From Mangrovivirga cuniculi (GTDB lineage: Bacteria > Bacteroidota > Bacteroidia > Cytophagales > Cyclobacteriaceae): a stretch of 64,000 nt of DNA. Positions 1 through 7,811 of the stretch are shown here, piece by piece (the first letter of the stretch is position 1; every line of letters starts with the position of its first letter). The position numbers were made by a program, and so were the translations under genes. The DNA is taken from positions 248,001 through 312,000 of the forward strand of contig NZ_CP028923.1 in the NCBI RefSeq assembly GCF_005166025.1. The letters run 5' to 3'. The notes under the pieces were generated by a model, which saw only the letters and a list, made by a program, of their open reading frames with translations, was not told where the DNA came from and searched no databases.

Positions 1-615
1 ACCGCTTTGAATTTCCCGCCAAATCACCCGGCGAGAGAAATGCAAGATACCTTTTTCATTGAAAGAGACCCGGACATTGCTCTAAGAACTCATACTTCAT
101 CAGTACAGGTCAGACTTATGGAAACTGACAAGCCTCCGATCAGAGCCCTAATGCCTGGTCGAGTATTCAGAAATGAGGCTATATCAGCGAGAGCACATTG
201 TGTCTTCCATCAGATAGAAGGACTTTATATTGATGAAAATGTAGGGCTTACGGATTTAAAACAAACTCTTTATCACTTTGCTAAAGAGTTGTTCGGGCCG
301 GATACCCAGGTGAGATTCAGACCTTCTTATTTCCCATTTACAGAACCTAGCGCTGAGATGGATGTTTCCTGTAATATTTGTAAAGGTAAAGGCTGCAATG
401 TATGTAAATATACTGGCTGGCTGGAAATCCTTGGTTCAGGCATGGTCGATCCGAATGTATTAGAAAACTGTGGTATAGATTCAGAAAAATACACAGGTTT
501 TGCATTTGGAATGGGAATAGAACGACTCGCAATGCTAAAATACAATGTTAAAGACCTGAGGTTGTTTACAGAAAACGATGTCAGGTTCCTAAGGCAATTT
601 AAAGGAGCAGAATAG
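1..615 (+). CDS. pheS: Phenylalanine--tRNA ligase alpha subunit, C-terminal part (5' end outside window)
   Basis: Catalytic subunit of the alpha2-beta2 phenylalanyl-tRNA synthetase, which charges tRNA-Phe in the cytoplasm. The frame is open from base 1, so the start lies upstream. Class II motif 2 (FRNEAI, then HCVFHQIEG) and motif 3 ([14 protein letters not shown]) are visible, and the end [10 protein letters not shown] is typical. A Cys-x2-Cys-x4-Cys-x2-Cys knuckle encoded at 370-405 sits where E. coli PheS has a short cysteine-free loop; I recall the same insertion in other Bacteroidota. About 200 of the usual 340 residues are present. A strong terminator follows directly. Confidence 0.97.
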   Translation, partial: TALNFPPNHPAREMQDTFFIERDPDIALRTHTSSVQVRLMETDKPPIRALMPGRVFRNEAISARAHCVFHQIEGLYIDENVGLTDLKQTLYHFAKELFGPDTQVRFRPSYFPFTEPSAEMDVSCNICKGKGCNVCKYTGWLEILGSGMVDPNVLENCGIDSEKYTGFAFGMGIERLAMLKYNVKDLRLFTENDVRFLRQFKGAE

Positions 616-620
616 ATATT

Positions 621-650
621 AAACCGAATCAAAATGATTCGGTTTTTTTA
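621..650 (+). terminator. Rho-independent terminator of pheS
   Basis: Ten-bp stem AACCGAATCA/TGATTCGGTT with a three-base loop and a T7 tract, starting six bases after the pheS stop codon. Confidence 0.9.
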
Positions 651-692
651 TGCATTTTGTAATTGATCAATTAATTCTTATCATGTAATTAA

Positions 693-724
693 AAGCTTCA
701 AGGCTTGTAGTTACAAGCCAGCTT
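693..724. repeat. Hairpin flanked by direct repeats
   Basis: A perfect 8-bp inverted repeat, GGCTTGTA-GT-TACAAGCC (702-719), is flanked by two copies of AGCTTCAA (694-701 and 720-727). The outer AAGCT/AGCTT can extend the stem across a four-base bulge. It lies between the pheS terminator and the next start codon. There is no T tract, so it is not an obvious terminator; an mRNA leader structure or an operator are possible. Confidence 0.5.
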
Positions 725-751
725 CAAACTTTCAAACCAAATTGATTAATT

Positions 752-1810
752 ATGAAAAGAACTATGCTAATGACTGTAGCTATTGCTATGGTGATCTTAA
801 ACTCCTGTACAAATAATGATGAAATAGTTCCTGAAAAACAACCTGAAAACTTTAAGATAGAGACGGCGAACGAAGACTTATTCAATGAAAGACACACTCA
901 GCTTCCTGAAGAAATAACGATAAATTTCCCTGGTCTTTATCCTGAGGGAATTGCATTCAACCCCTGGAAGAAAGAGTTTTATGTTTCTTCTGCAAGAAAA
1001 GGCATTATAACCAGTGTAGACTTTGAAGGAAATATAGTGCCATTAACGGAAAAAGGTGATCTAATCACGACAACCGGAATGGACTTTTCCTATTTCACCC
1101 AAAAGTTATATGCCTGTAACGGGGATGCCGGGGTAAGTGAATATAGTTCACCATCTACTATCGCCCAATTAGCTGAGGTAGCTGCATTAAAACAAAAGCA
1201 CAATTCTGATATTGAACTTAGTGGATTCGACTTATCCGGAATTTATCCGGGTCCACAATTTTTAAATGACCTTGTTCGTGATTGGTATGGCAACACTTAT
1301 ATCACAGATAGTTTTTCCCCTGTGATCTACAAAATTGATCGATATGGAAACGAGTCTGTATTTGCGGAAAGCGAGTTATTTCAAGCCCCTGCGGGAAATT
1401 TTGGATTAAATGGCATCATCTGGTCTCCAAAAGGATATCTTATTGCTGCAAAATATGATGAAGGAAAACTATTTAAGGTGTCAACTATTTATCCAGCTAA
1501 AATTCAGGAAATTCAAATTGATCAAAACATTGCTTCTCCGGATGGACTATTAATGATAAACCCCAACACAATACTTATGGTGGGTAACAACCTAGGTCAG
1601 GCAAATGGTCCGGTTGGTGTTTATAAGTTACAATCCTTTGATAACTGGAAAACGGCTAAAGTTGTAGATTTTATGCCTGTAAACAATAGCTTTCCAACTA
1701 CGCTTACCAGAGTATATAATGAGGTTTACGTGTTGTATGGCGAAATAAATAAGCTTTTAACAGGAGCACCGGAAGTACAAAGTTTCAAGATAAAAAAGGT
1801 GAAATTTTAG
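752..1810 (+). CDS. Secreted lipoprotein with SMP-30/gluconolactonase-like beta-propeller
   Basis: A 352-residue lipoprotein. A hydrophobic N-terminus ends in the lipobox LNSC, giving an acylated Cys near residue 19. The body has repeated propeller-like strands such as YPEGIAFNPWKKEFYVSS and NDLVRDWYGNTYITDS, each about 40-60 residues apart, the pattern of SMP-30/gluconolactonase/NHL-like six-bladed propellers. The substrate is unknown and no enzyme activity can be assigned from sequence alone. It is transcribed alone, between the pheS terminator and a bidirectional terminator shared with the convergent moxR gene. Confidence is good for a lipoprotein propeller and low for any specific function. 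Confidence 0.75.
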   Translation: MKRTMLMTVAIAMVILNSCTNNDEIVPEKQPENFKIETANEDLFNERHTQLPEEITINFPGLYPEGIAFNPWKKEFYVSSARKGIITSVDFEGNIVPLTEKGDLITTTGMDFSYFTQKLYACNGDAGVSEYSSPSTIAQLAEVAALKQKHNSDIELSGFDLSGIYPGPQFLNDLVRDWYGNTYITDSFSPVIYKIDRYGNESVFAESELFQAPAGNFGLNGIIWSPKGYLIAAKYDEGKLFKVSTIYPAKIQEIQIDQNIASPDGLLMINPNTILMVGNNLGQANGPVGVYKLQSFDNWKTAKVVDFMPVNNSFPTTLTRVYNEVYVLYGEINKLLTGAPEVQSFKIKKVKF

Positions 1811-1814
1811 CATT

Positions 1815-1845
1815 AAAAAAGGGGCAGTAAATCGCCCCTTTTTAT
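1815..1845. terminator. Bidirectional terminator
   Basis: GGGGC...GCCCC stem flanked by an A6 run and a T5 run, between the convergent lipoprotein gene and moxR. It can serve both strands. Confidence 0.85.
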
Positions 1846-1862
1846 CTATAATTATTTTTATA

Positions 1863-2828
1863 CTATAATAACTTTTCAATTATTGCATCATTGTCAAGGT
1901 CTTCAGCATCAGCTTTGAAGTTAGATACAATTCTATGTCTAAGAACAGCTTTAGATACAGCTTGTACATCTTCTATATCCGGGGCAAACTTTCCATTTAA
2001 TAGTGCATGACATTTAGCGCCGAGAATAAGATATTGGCCAGCCCTTGGGCCTGCACCCCACTCAATATATTCTTTAGTTATAGGGTCTGCCAACTCACTT
2101 GTTGGCCTTGTCTTATGAACTAAATTAACTGCATATTCTATCACATGGTCAGTGACCGGGACTCTTTTTACCAAATCCTGAAAAGACTGCATTTCTTCCG
2201 CTGAAAGAATAGGTTCTACTTTTTTTACACTGCCATCTGTTGTGCTTTTAACTATTTGAACTTCCGAAGCATAATCGGGATAGTCAAGCACAATGTTGAA
2301 CATGAACCTGTCAAGCTGAGCTTCAGGAAGTGGATAAGTGCCTTCCTGTTCGATCGGGTTTTGTGTAGCTAAAACAAAAAATGGTTCAGGCAAACCGTAT
2401 TTCTGTCCTCCGACAGTTACCTGGTGCTCTTGCATTGATTCCAGTAATGCAGCTTGAGTCTTTGGAGGAGTTCGGTTGATCTCATCTGCCAAAACGATGT
2501 TGGCAAACACAGGGCCTTTTATAAATCTGAAATTTCGATCTTTATCAAGAGTTTCAGCACCAAGGATATCCGAAGGCATCAAGTCTGGCGTAAACTGAAT
2601 CCTGTTAAAGCTTAGATGCAATGCATCAGCAATAGTGTGAATTAATAGTGTTTTAGCCAATCCGGGCACCCCTACAAGTAAGCTATGGCCTCTGGAGAAT
2701 ATCGATATCAAAAGCAGGTCTACAACCTTTTCCTGACCGATAATTATTTTTCCAATTTCTGATTTTAGATCACTGAAAGCTTTTTGTAAAGCTTCGGCAG
2801 CTTCCTTGTCTGAGTTAAAGTTCTTCAT
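1863..2828 (-). CDS. MoxR-family AAA+ ATPase
   Basis: A 321-residue MoxR-type AAA+ ATPase, a family of cytoplasmic chaperones that mature or regulate partner proteins. Walker A is GVPGLAKT (about residues 54-61) and Walker B is VLADEINR, followed by TPPKTQAALLESMQE. A sensor-like segment (FVLATQNPIEQEGTYPLPEAQLDRF) and the C-terminal lid are present. It starts three bases after the stop of the surA-like gene, so it is probably the last gene of the foldase operon. The usual MoxR companion (a DUF58 protein) is not next to it; the operon ends here. Confidence 0.95.
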   Translation of the reverse strand: MKNFNSDKEAAEALQKAFSDLKSEIGKIIIGQEKVVDLLLISIFSRGHSLLVGVPGLAKTLLIHTIADALHLSFNRIQFTPDLMPSDILGAETLDKDRNFRFIKGPVFANIVLADEINRTPPKTQAALLESMQEHQVTVGGQKYGLPEPFFVLATQNPIEQEGTYPLPEAQLDRFMFNIVLDYPDYASEVQIVKSTTDGSVKKVEPILSAEEMQSFQDLVKRVPVTDHVIEYAVNLVHKTRPTSELADPITKEYIEWGAGPRAGQYLILGAKCHALLNGKFAPDIEDVQAVSKAVLRHRIVSNFKADAEDLDNDAIIEKLL

Positions 2829-2831
2829 ATA

Positions 2832-4205
2832 TTATTGCATGATCTTACATTCTTTGTATTCAGGATCAATAGCAATATAAACTTCATCTCTCGCATCCAA
2901 AAACCACTCCTCTTCTTTTTTGCCCTGTTTTTTTATCAGAGCTGCTCTTTTGATCCTTTCGAAATCATCCGTAAGGTTAGCCTCGTGAGGCTGAAACCTT
3001 TCTTTATAGTAAATAATTCTTGCTGCATCCTGTTGGTGCATTACCGTTCCCGGACTTGAAACTGTAAAGGTAAGAGGTTTTGAAATATCACCTACCTCCA
3101 TCGTGTCAATTGCAAAATAAATATTTGCATCCATTTCTTCAGCCAGGACTCGTGGCACCCCACTTTGATCTGTAAAATAACCTCCTGCATCAGCAGTGTA
3201 TTTATCATCGCTATATTCTTTTGCTGCCTCTTCAAAAGAAAGACTATCTTGTAATATAAGTGTTCTCATGCTGTCGAGGTAATTTTTGGCATCCTCAACA
3301 TCTGCTGATGTAATCTTCGGAGCTATCAAAATATGTCTGCTTCGATATTCATTTCCTCTTCTGTCCAGTAATTGAATCAGGTGAAATCCAAAATCTGACT
3401 CCACCGGATCACTGATTTCTCCTTTTTCAATACTATATACTGTTCCTTCGTATTCAGGAACGAAATTCCCTCTTTTAGTCCATCCGTATTCTCCACCTTT
3501 CGCGGCAGAGCCAGGATCCTGTGAATATTTCATTGCAGCATCTGCAAAAGACAGTTGTCCGGATTCAATCTGGCGTTTAAGATCATTGAGGAAATCGATA
3601 ACACGTTGCTTCTCTTCCTTATTGATTTCCGGATACTTGACGATCTGACCAGCTGTAACCTGTGTTGAAATAAAAGGTAATGAATCCGATATACTTTTAT
3701 AAAACTGCTGAACCTCCCTTGGTGTAACAGATACATTAGCAGTAATCTCCTGCTGCATTCGCTGAATGGTCATTTGTTCGCGAATTTGATCTTTCAATTC
3801 ATTTTTAATAGATTCCAGAGAACGGCCATAGAGCTGCTCCAATTGCGCTTCATTTCCTCCGACCGATTGTATAATTGAAGCTACACGTCGGTCAAGATTC
3901 GCTGTAACATCTTCATCAGAAACAATAACTGAATCAATTTCAGCTTTGGCAAGCATCAGCTTTCCAATAACCTGCTGCTGCAGAATACGACACTTCGTTT
4001 CTTGTCCGCCATAGTTACCCCGGCTTAAAAAGTCAAGGTATGCTTTTTCAAGATCGGATTTTAGTACTATGTAATCATCTACTTTCGCAATAATCCCATC
4101 TGCAGTTATTACTTCTTCATTATCCTGCGCATTAACATTTATGCATAAAAAGAATAATGCTACAACGAATGATACCTTACTGTCCAAATATTTCAAAATC
4201 TTCAT
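2832..4205 (-). CDS. SurA-like peptidyl-prolyl cis-trans isomerase (parvulin)
   Basis: Periplasmic chaperone/isomerase predicted to help fold outer-membrane proteins. Signal peptide ends near INVNAQ; then comes a SurA N-terminal helical domain and two parvulin-type segments, the first with the pattern SFADAAMKYSQDPGSAAKGGEYGW and the second with SFEEAAKEYSDDKYTADAGGYF. The longest ORF begins at 4223 (MKVQKK), but the ATG at 4205 (MKILKY) puts a cleaner signal peptide at the terminus and shortens the overlap with the upstream gene to 29 bp. Third foldase gene in a run transcribed leftward from about 6940. Function in outer-membrane biogenesis is inferred from the family. Confidence 0.9.
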   Translation of the reverse strand: MKILKYLDSKVSFVVALFFLCINVNAQDNEEVITADGIIAKVDDYIVLKSDLEKAYLDFLSRGNYGGQETKCRILQQQVIGKLMLAKAEIDSVIVSDEDVTANLDRRVASIIQSVGGNEAQLEQLYGRSLESIKNELKDQIREQMTIQRMQQEITANVSVTPREVQQFYKSISDSLPFISTQVTAGQIVKYPEINKEEKQRVIDFLNDLKRQIESGQLSFADAAMKYSQDPGSAAKGGEYGWTKRGNFVPEYEGTVYSIEKGEISDPVESDFGFHLIQLLDRRGNEYRSRHILIAPKITSADVEDAKNYLDSMRTLILQDSLSFEEAAKEYSDDKYTADAGGYFTDQSGVPRVLAEEMDANIYFAIDTMEVGDISKPLTFTVSSPGTVMHQQDAARIIYYKERFQPHEANLTDDFERIKRAALIKKQGKKEEEWFLDARDEVYIAIDPEYKECKIMQ

Positions 4206-5061
4206 TTTCTTTTGCACTTTCATATATGTCTTCTTCCAACTTATTGGATAGCTCCACTTTTCTTTTATTAATAATTATCGTTTTGATCTGATCCCTGACC
4301 ACATCTACAGGAGAAATCTCATCGGTAATTTTATAATCTTTAATTCTTAAAAAATACCTGAAATTATCATCTGAAGTTTCATAAAATTTATTCCCCTTCA
4401 AAAATTGAACCTTATTAGGTATATCAGAAATTGGTGTTCCAATAATCAATTCATCAAAATTATGCCAGGTAGAATCATCAAGCATATATACCTGAGCATT
4501 ATTATAGCAATATTCCTGAAGTTCCTCCTCATCTATATTAGCCGCCCTGAATTTAGTTCTGAATTCAGAAATTTTAGGGGCTTCCTTAGACAGTTTTACA
4601 AATCTTCCTTTGATAATATTTTGCATTAACTTGAAGTTGTCAGAGTGCTTTTCATAGTATTCCTGAATTTCTTCATCTGACACTTCCTGGTCTAATTGCT
4701 CATTAACATGTTTTTTCTTGTATTCGTAGATCAGTAATGAATATTTGTATTCAAGCAACCTTCTGTCAAGCTCTGCCTCGTCCATAACCATATTATCTTC
4801 AGCTTTGGCTATAATCAGTTGCTGTCGCACCCATTTATTAATATACTGACTTACCCTGTTTATACTGTCAGCAGCACTCATTTCATTACCGGTAAGCCCT
4901 TTAAGATCTGATTTATACAAATATTGATCTTCTACTTTGGCGATCGGTTTTTCGCCTTCCACCGGACTGTCATCTTTAAACTGTAACCAGTCACAAGAAG
5001 ACATCAGTAGCATAACTACAATAAAAGCTATTCCTTTAAATCCTTTGCTCCTCAAGTTCAT
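4177..5061 (-). CDS. SurA N-terminal-like lipoprotein lacking a parvulin domain
   Basis: A 294-residue lipoprotein with lipobox LMSSC (Cys about 23). After it comes a SurA/PpiC-type N-terminal chaperone region: KPIAKVEDQYLYKSDL, a helical segment ending RQQLIIAKAED, and DEEIQEYYEKHSDNF. No glycine-rich parvulin signature (GG-x-GW/F) is visible, so it is probably a chaperone without isomerase activity. Its start overlaps the upstream twin-parvulin gene by 26 bp and its end overlaps the downstream surA-like gene, indicating translational coupling of three periplasmic folding factors. Exact role unknown. Confidence 0.8.
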   Translation of the reverse strand: MNLRSKGFKGIAFIVVMLLMSSCDWLQFKDDSPVEGEKPIAKVEDQYLYKSDLKGLTGNEMSAADSINRVSQYINKWVRQQLIIAKAEDNMVMDEAELDRRLLEYKYSLLIYEYKKKHVNEQLDQEVSDEEIQEYYEKHSDNFKLMQNIIKGRFVKLSKEAPKISEFRTKFRAANIDEEELQEYCYNNAQVYMLDDSTWHNFDELIIGTPISDIPNKVQFLKGNKFYETSDDNFRYFLRIKDYKITDEISPVDVVRDQIKTIIINKRKVELSNKLEEDIYESAKENEDFEIFGQ

Positions 5062-6940
5062 TTATAACTGATTGTAATAATTCTTCATTTACAATAACCT
5101 CATACTTTTCTTTGAGATTATCCAACCACTGCTCCTCAAGGTTTTTTTGATACCTGGAAACAACTTCTCCGCGTACTTTTGACAGTGGTTTATTTATAGC
5201 GGATAATTTCTCTTCGATAAATATTATTGCAAAATACCCATCTTTATTAACATACTGCAAACCTTTCTGCCATGGAGAGTTTTTAAAATATAAATAATCA
5301 GATCTGTCAAACACACCGTAATCAACAACTACATTTAAGGCTTGCAAATCTTTGCTAAGTATTTCTCTTTTATTCTTGTTACTAACCCAGGCTTCATCAT
5401 TATCTATCAACCTCGTAACACTATCTGCAATATCTTTATTTTTAATCACTGTATACCATAACCTGGCAGATTGATCAGCAATATATTCATCTTTTATTTC
5501 TTCATAATAACTATACAGGCCTGTGCTATCATTATTGGCTTTATCCCACACTTCTCTTTCCATCGCTTCAAATAACACCATACCATCTGAATATTCATCA
5601 AGAAGGAATTTGAAATCAGAGTTCGTCTCATACAAATAGATTACTTCATTCTCTTCCAAGGCATAATCTACTGCTTTATTTATCTTTTGCTGGTTACTTC
5701 CGGCTAGCTTCTGTTCTAAAATATATGACAGAGAATAAGGCTTCTCATTTATATAAAATAAAGTGGTTGTATCAGGTATATTTTCACCCGAAACATACTT
5801 ATTAAAATATTCTGTCTTTTTGAATCCAAACTTTTTTTTGAGTGAGTCTTGCAAAGACATTTCCAATTCTTTCATTCTCGACGAATTGGCTAGTCTAATT
5901 TTTAATTCTCTTTTAGTTTCTTCTAAACCGGGTACTGGTTGTTTCTGGATAAGCTTTACAATATGCCAGCCGTATCTAGACTTTAATGGTTTGGTATAAT
6001 CACCGGGCTTTTCCAAGCCAAATGCCGGATCAAGGATCTCCGGATCAAGTTGCCCGGTTCCAAACCATTGTAAACGACCTCCGGCATCTTTTGATCTGAC
6101 ATCTTCAGAATATTTAGCGGTTAATTCATCCCAATCTTCTCCTTGTTCCAGTTTATTGTAAATCTCAGTAATTTCTTCTTCGGCTTGTTGAGAGTTATTA
6201 TTATCCGCTTTTTTGTATATGTGGGCAATCAATACTTTACCCTGAGCCTTTCGTACATTCTCTACTTTAACGATGTGATATCCAAATCGTGTACGTACAG
6301 GATCTGAAATTTCTCCAACGGGTGTATTGTAAACAGCATCCTCGAAAGGCTCTACCATTTGAAAAGCTGTAAAATAACCAAGTTCTCCACTGTTAATTTT
6401 CGCAGAAGGATCTTCTGAATATTCCAATGCTATTTGACCAAAGTCAGCACCTTGATCAATTTTATTCTTCAGTTTTGAAATTTTATTATACGCTTTTAAG
6501 GTGTCCTGAGGTGAGGCCTCTTCTTTGACAGTGATTAGAATATGTGATGCCTTGATCTCTTTCTGAGTTCGGTCATACATCATCTTTACTAAAGAATCAG
6601 ATACCTGAGAGGTTAAAAGATAAGGTTTGACCAGTTGACTTTTATATTGCTTGTATTCTCTTTTGAATTTTTCTGTGGTATCAACCATCATTGATCTTCC
6701 CTCAGCTACTTTCAACTTAAAATCAATGTATAAATCCAGATAATTTCTCACTCTGGAGTTTACAGACCCTGATGTATCACGGTTGTTTTTATTAAAAGCA
6801 TATAAAAACTCAGCAACACTAATGCTGTCATTAGCAACCACCAATAATGGTTCTGCCTCCTCTGTTTCAAAAGTATTCACCCGGCATCCAAAAACCAGGA
6901 TCGCCATCAATAAGGAAATTGTTGATAAGCTTCGGATCAT
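5036..6940 (-). CDS. Twin-parvulin peptidyl-prolyl isomerase lipoprotein
   Basis: About 634 residues from the preferred start at 6940 (MIRSLSTI); the ORF extends to 6973, but the later start gives a normal lipoprotein signal with lipobox VFGC. Two parvulin domains follow: one with KASHILITVKEE, ALEYSEDPSAKINSGELGYF and RFGYHIVKV (about residues 130-235), the second with ELTAKYSEDVRSKDAGGRLQWF and RYGWHIVKL. A long C-terminal region has helical chaperone-like character. It is the first gene of the foldase operon. Predicted to act on outer-membrane or secreted proteins from the inner face of the outer membrane or from the periplasm. Confidence 0.9.
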   Translation of the reverse strand: MIRSLSTISLLMAILVFGCRVNTFETEEAEPLLVVANDSISVAEFLYAFNKNNRDTSGSVNSRVRNYLDLYIDFKLKVAEGRSMMVDTTEKFKREYKQYKSQLVKPYLLTSQVSDSLVKMMYDRTQKEIKASHILITVKEEASPQDTLKAYNKISKLKNKIDQGADFGQIALEYSEDPSAKINSGELGYFTAFQMVEPFEDAVYNTPVGEISDPVRTRFGYHIVKVENVRKAQGKVLIAHIYKKADNNNSQQAEEEITEIYNKLEQGEDWDELTAKYSEDVRSKDAGGRLQWFGTGQLDPEILDPAFGLEKPGDYTKPLKSRYGWHIVKLIQKQPVPGLEETKRELKIRLANSSRMKELEMSLQDSLKKKFGFKKTEYFNKYVSGENIPDTTTLFYINEKPYSLSYILEQKLAGSNQQKINKAVDYALEENEVIYLYETNSDFKFLLDEYSDGMVLFEAMEREVWDKANNDSTGLYSYYEEIKDEYIADQSARLWYTVIKNKDIADSVTRLIDNDEAWVSNKNKREILSKDLQALNVVVDYGVFDRSDYLYFKNSPWQKGLQYVNKDGYFAIIFIEEKLSAINKPLSKVRGEVVSRYQKNLEEQWLDNLKEKYEVIVNEELLQSVINELEEQRI

Positions 6941-7026
6941 CAAAAATTTAAGTTGATTATATGCAACCTGCAATGTTAAGAAAAAGTAGATGTTTAATGG
7001 AAAGGAAAGCTGTTTTTTTGCAAAGT

Positions 7027-7446
7027 TTAACTTAATGAAAGCTTTTTATATAATACGCAGCGGTTACCAAAGTCATCACTCTCTAATTCAATCTTATCGA
7101 TAAGTCGCTTTACAAGCATTAATCCCATGCCGCCTTTGCTTCTTTTTTTAATCAAATCGTTAAGATCCGGCATTTTGTATCCATTAATATCAAATATGCA
7201 TGAAGGATCTACAATATCAACGCGAATGAGATCTTTCTCTTTTTTACTGATATAAACTTCGAATATTTGTTTTGTATTACAATCATTGCCGTGGATAATA
7301 AGGTTAGCGCATACTTCATCTATGGCAGTCACTAAATTGTAGACGTCAGTTTCTGACATTTGCCAATTAGACAAGGATGTAGATACAAAATCCCTGATAT
7401 GCCTTAGATTGTTTTTTCTGCAACTAGCTTTATATCTAAATTTCAT
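7027..7446 (-). CDS. Anti-sigma-factor-type serine kinase (RsbW/SpoIIAB-like)
   Basis: A 139-residue GHKL ATPase of the RsbW/SpoIIAB family. The N box is AIDEVCANLIIHG and the glycine-rich lid is KGGMGLMLVKRL. In this family the protein binds a partner (often a sigma factor) or phosphorylates the STAS antagonist. Its start overlaps the STAS gene by 11 bp, so the two are coupled, and the phosphatase lies just upstream of the STAS gene. No sigma-factor gene is in the window, so the output target is unknown. Confidence 0.9.
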   Translation of the reverse strand: MKFRYKASCRKNNLRHIRDFVSTSLSNWQMSETDVYNLVTAIDEVCANLIIHGNDCNTKQIFEVYISKKEKDLIRVDIVDPSCIFDINGYKMPDLNDLIKKRSKGGMGLMLVKRLIDKIELESDDFGNRCVLYKKLSLS

Positions 7447-7780
7447 TTAAATATCCCTTTGCCTCCTCTTCAGTTTGTTTTATTGTTAACACCTGGTGTA
7501 AACCAAGGATCTCAAATGTATTATATACTTTGGTGCTAAGTCCAAATATCACCATCTTCAAATCTTCCGCCTCCATTGGTTCTACATATGACATGAAAAC
7601 CCCCAGCCCTGCAGAAGATATATACGATAATCCGGTACAATTGATTAGTAACTTGTTCTCGCCTTTATCCAAAGCCATTGAAATCTGCTTATCGAGTTCT
7701 ATTGATGAACTTGCATCTACCTCACCTGTAATAATAATATGGTATATGCCTTCTTGTTTTTTAGTGCTGATTTCTAGCAT
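7436..7780 (-). CDS. STAS-domain anti-anti-sigma factor (RsbV/SpoIIAA-like)
   Basis: A 114-residue single STAS domain. The signature is INCTGLSYISSAGLGVF at about residues 46-62; the Ser directly before Ala-Gly is the likely phosphorylation site, a variant of the DSSG/DSTG motif that is common outside Bacillus. Followed by TKVYNTFEILGL, a typical end of this fold. It lies between the PP2C phosphatase (31 bp upstream) and the kinase (11-bp overlap), the arrangement of a partner-switch. Confidence 0.92.
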   Translation of the reverse strand: MLEISTKKQEGIYHIIITGEVDASSSIELDKQISMALDKGENKLLINCTGLSYISSAGLGVFMSYVEPMEAEDLKMVIFGLSTKVYNTFEILGLHQVLTIKQTEEEAKGYLNEI

Positions 7781-7811
7781 TTTGTACGAAAAAATTTATA
7801 GTTAGTTATAT

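Noticed and set aside
7436-7780. Loss of the STAS phosphorylation site
   Set aside because: The motif SSAG keeps the first Ser, a common variant in working anti-anti-sigma factors.
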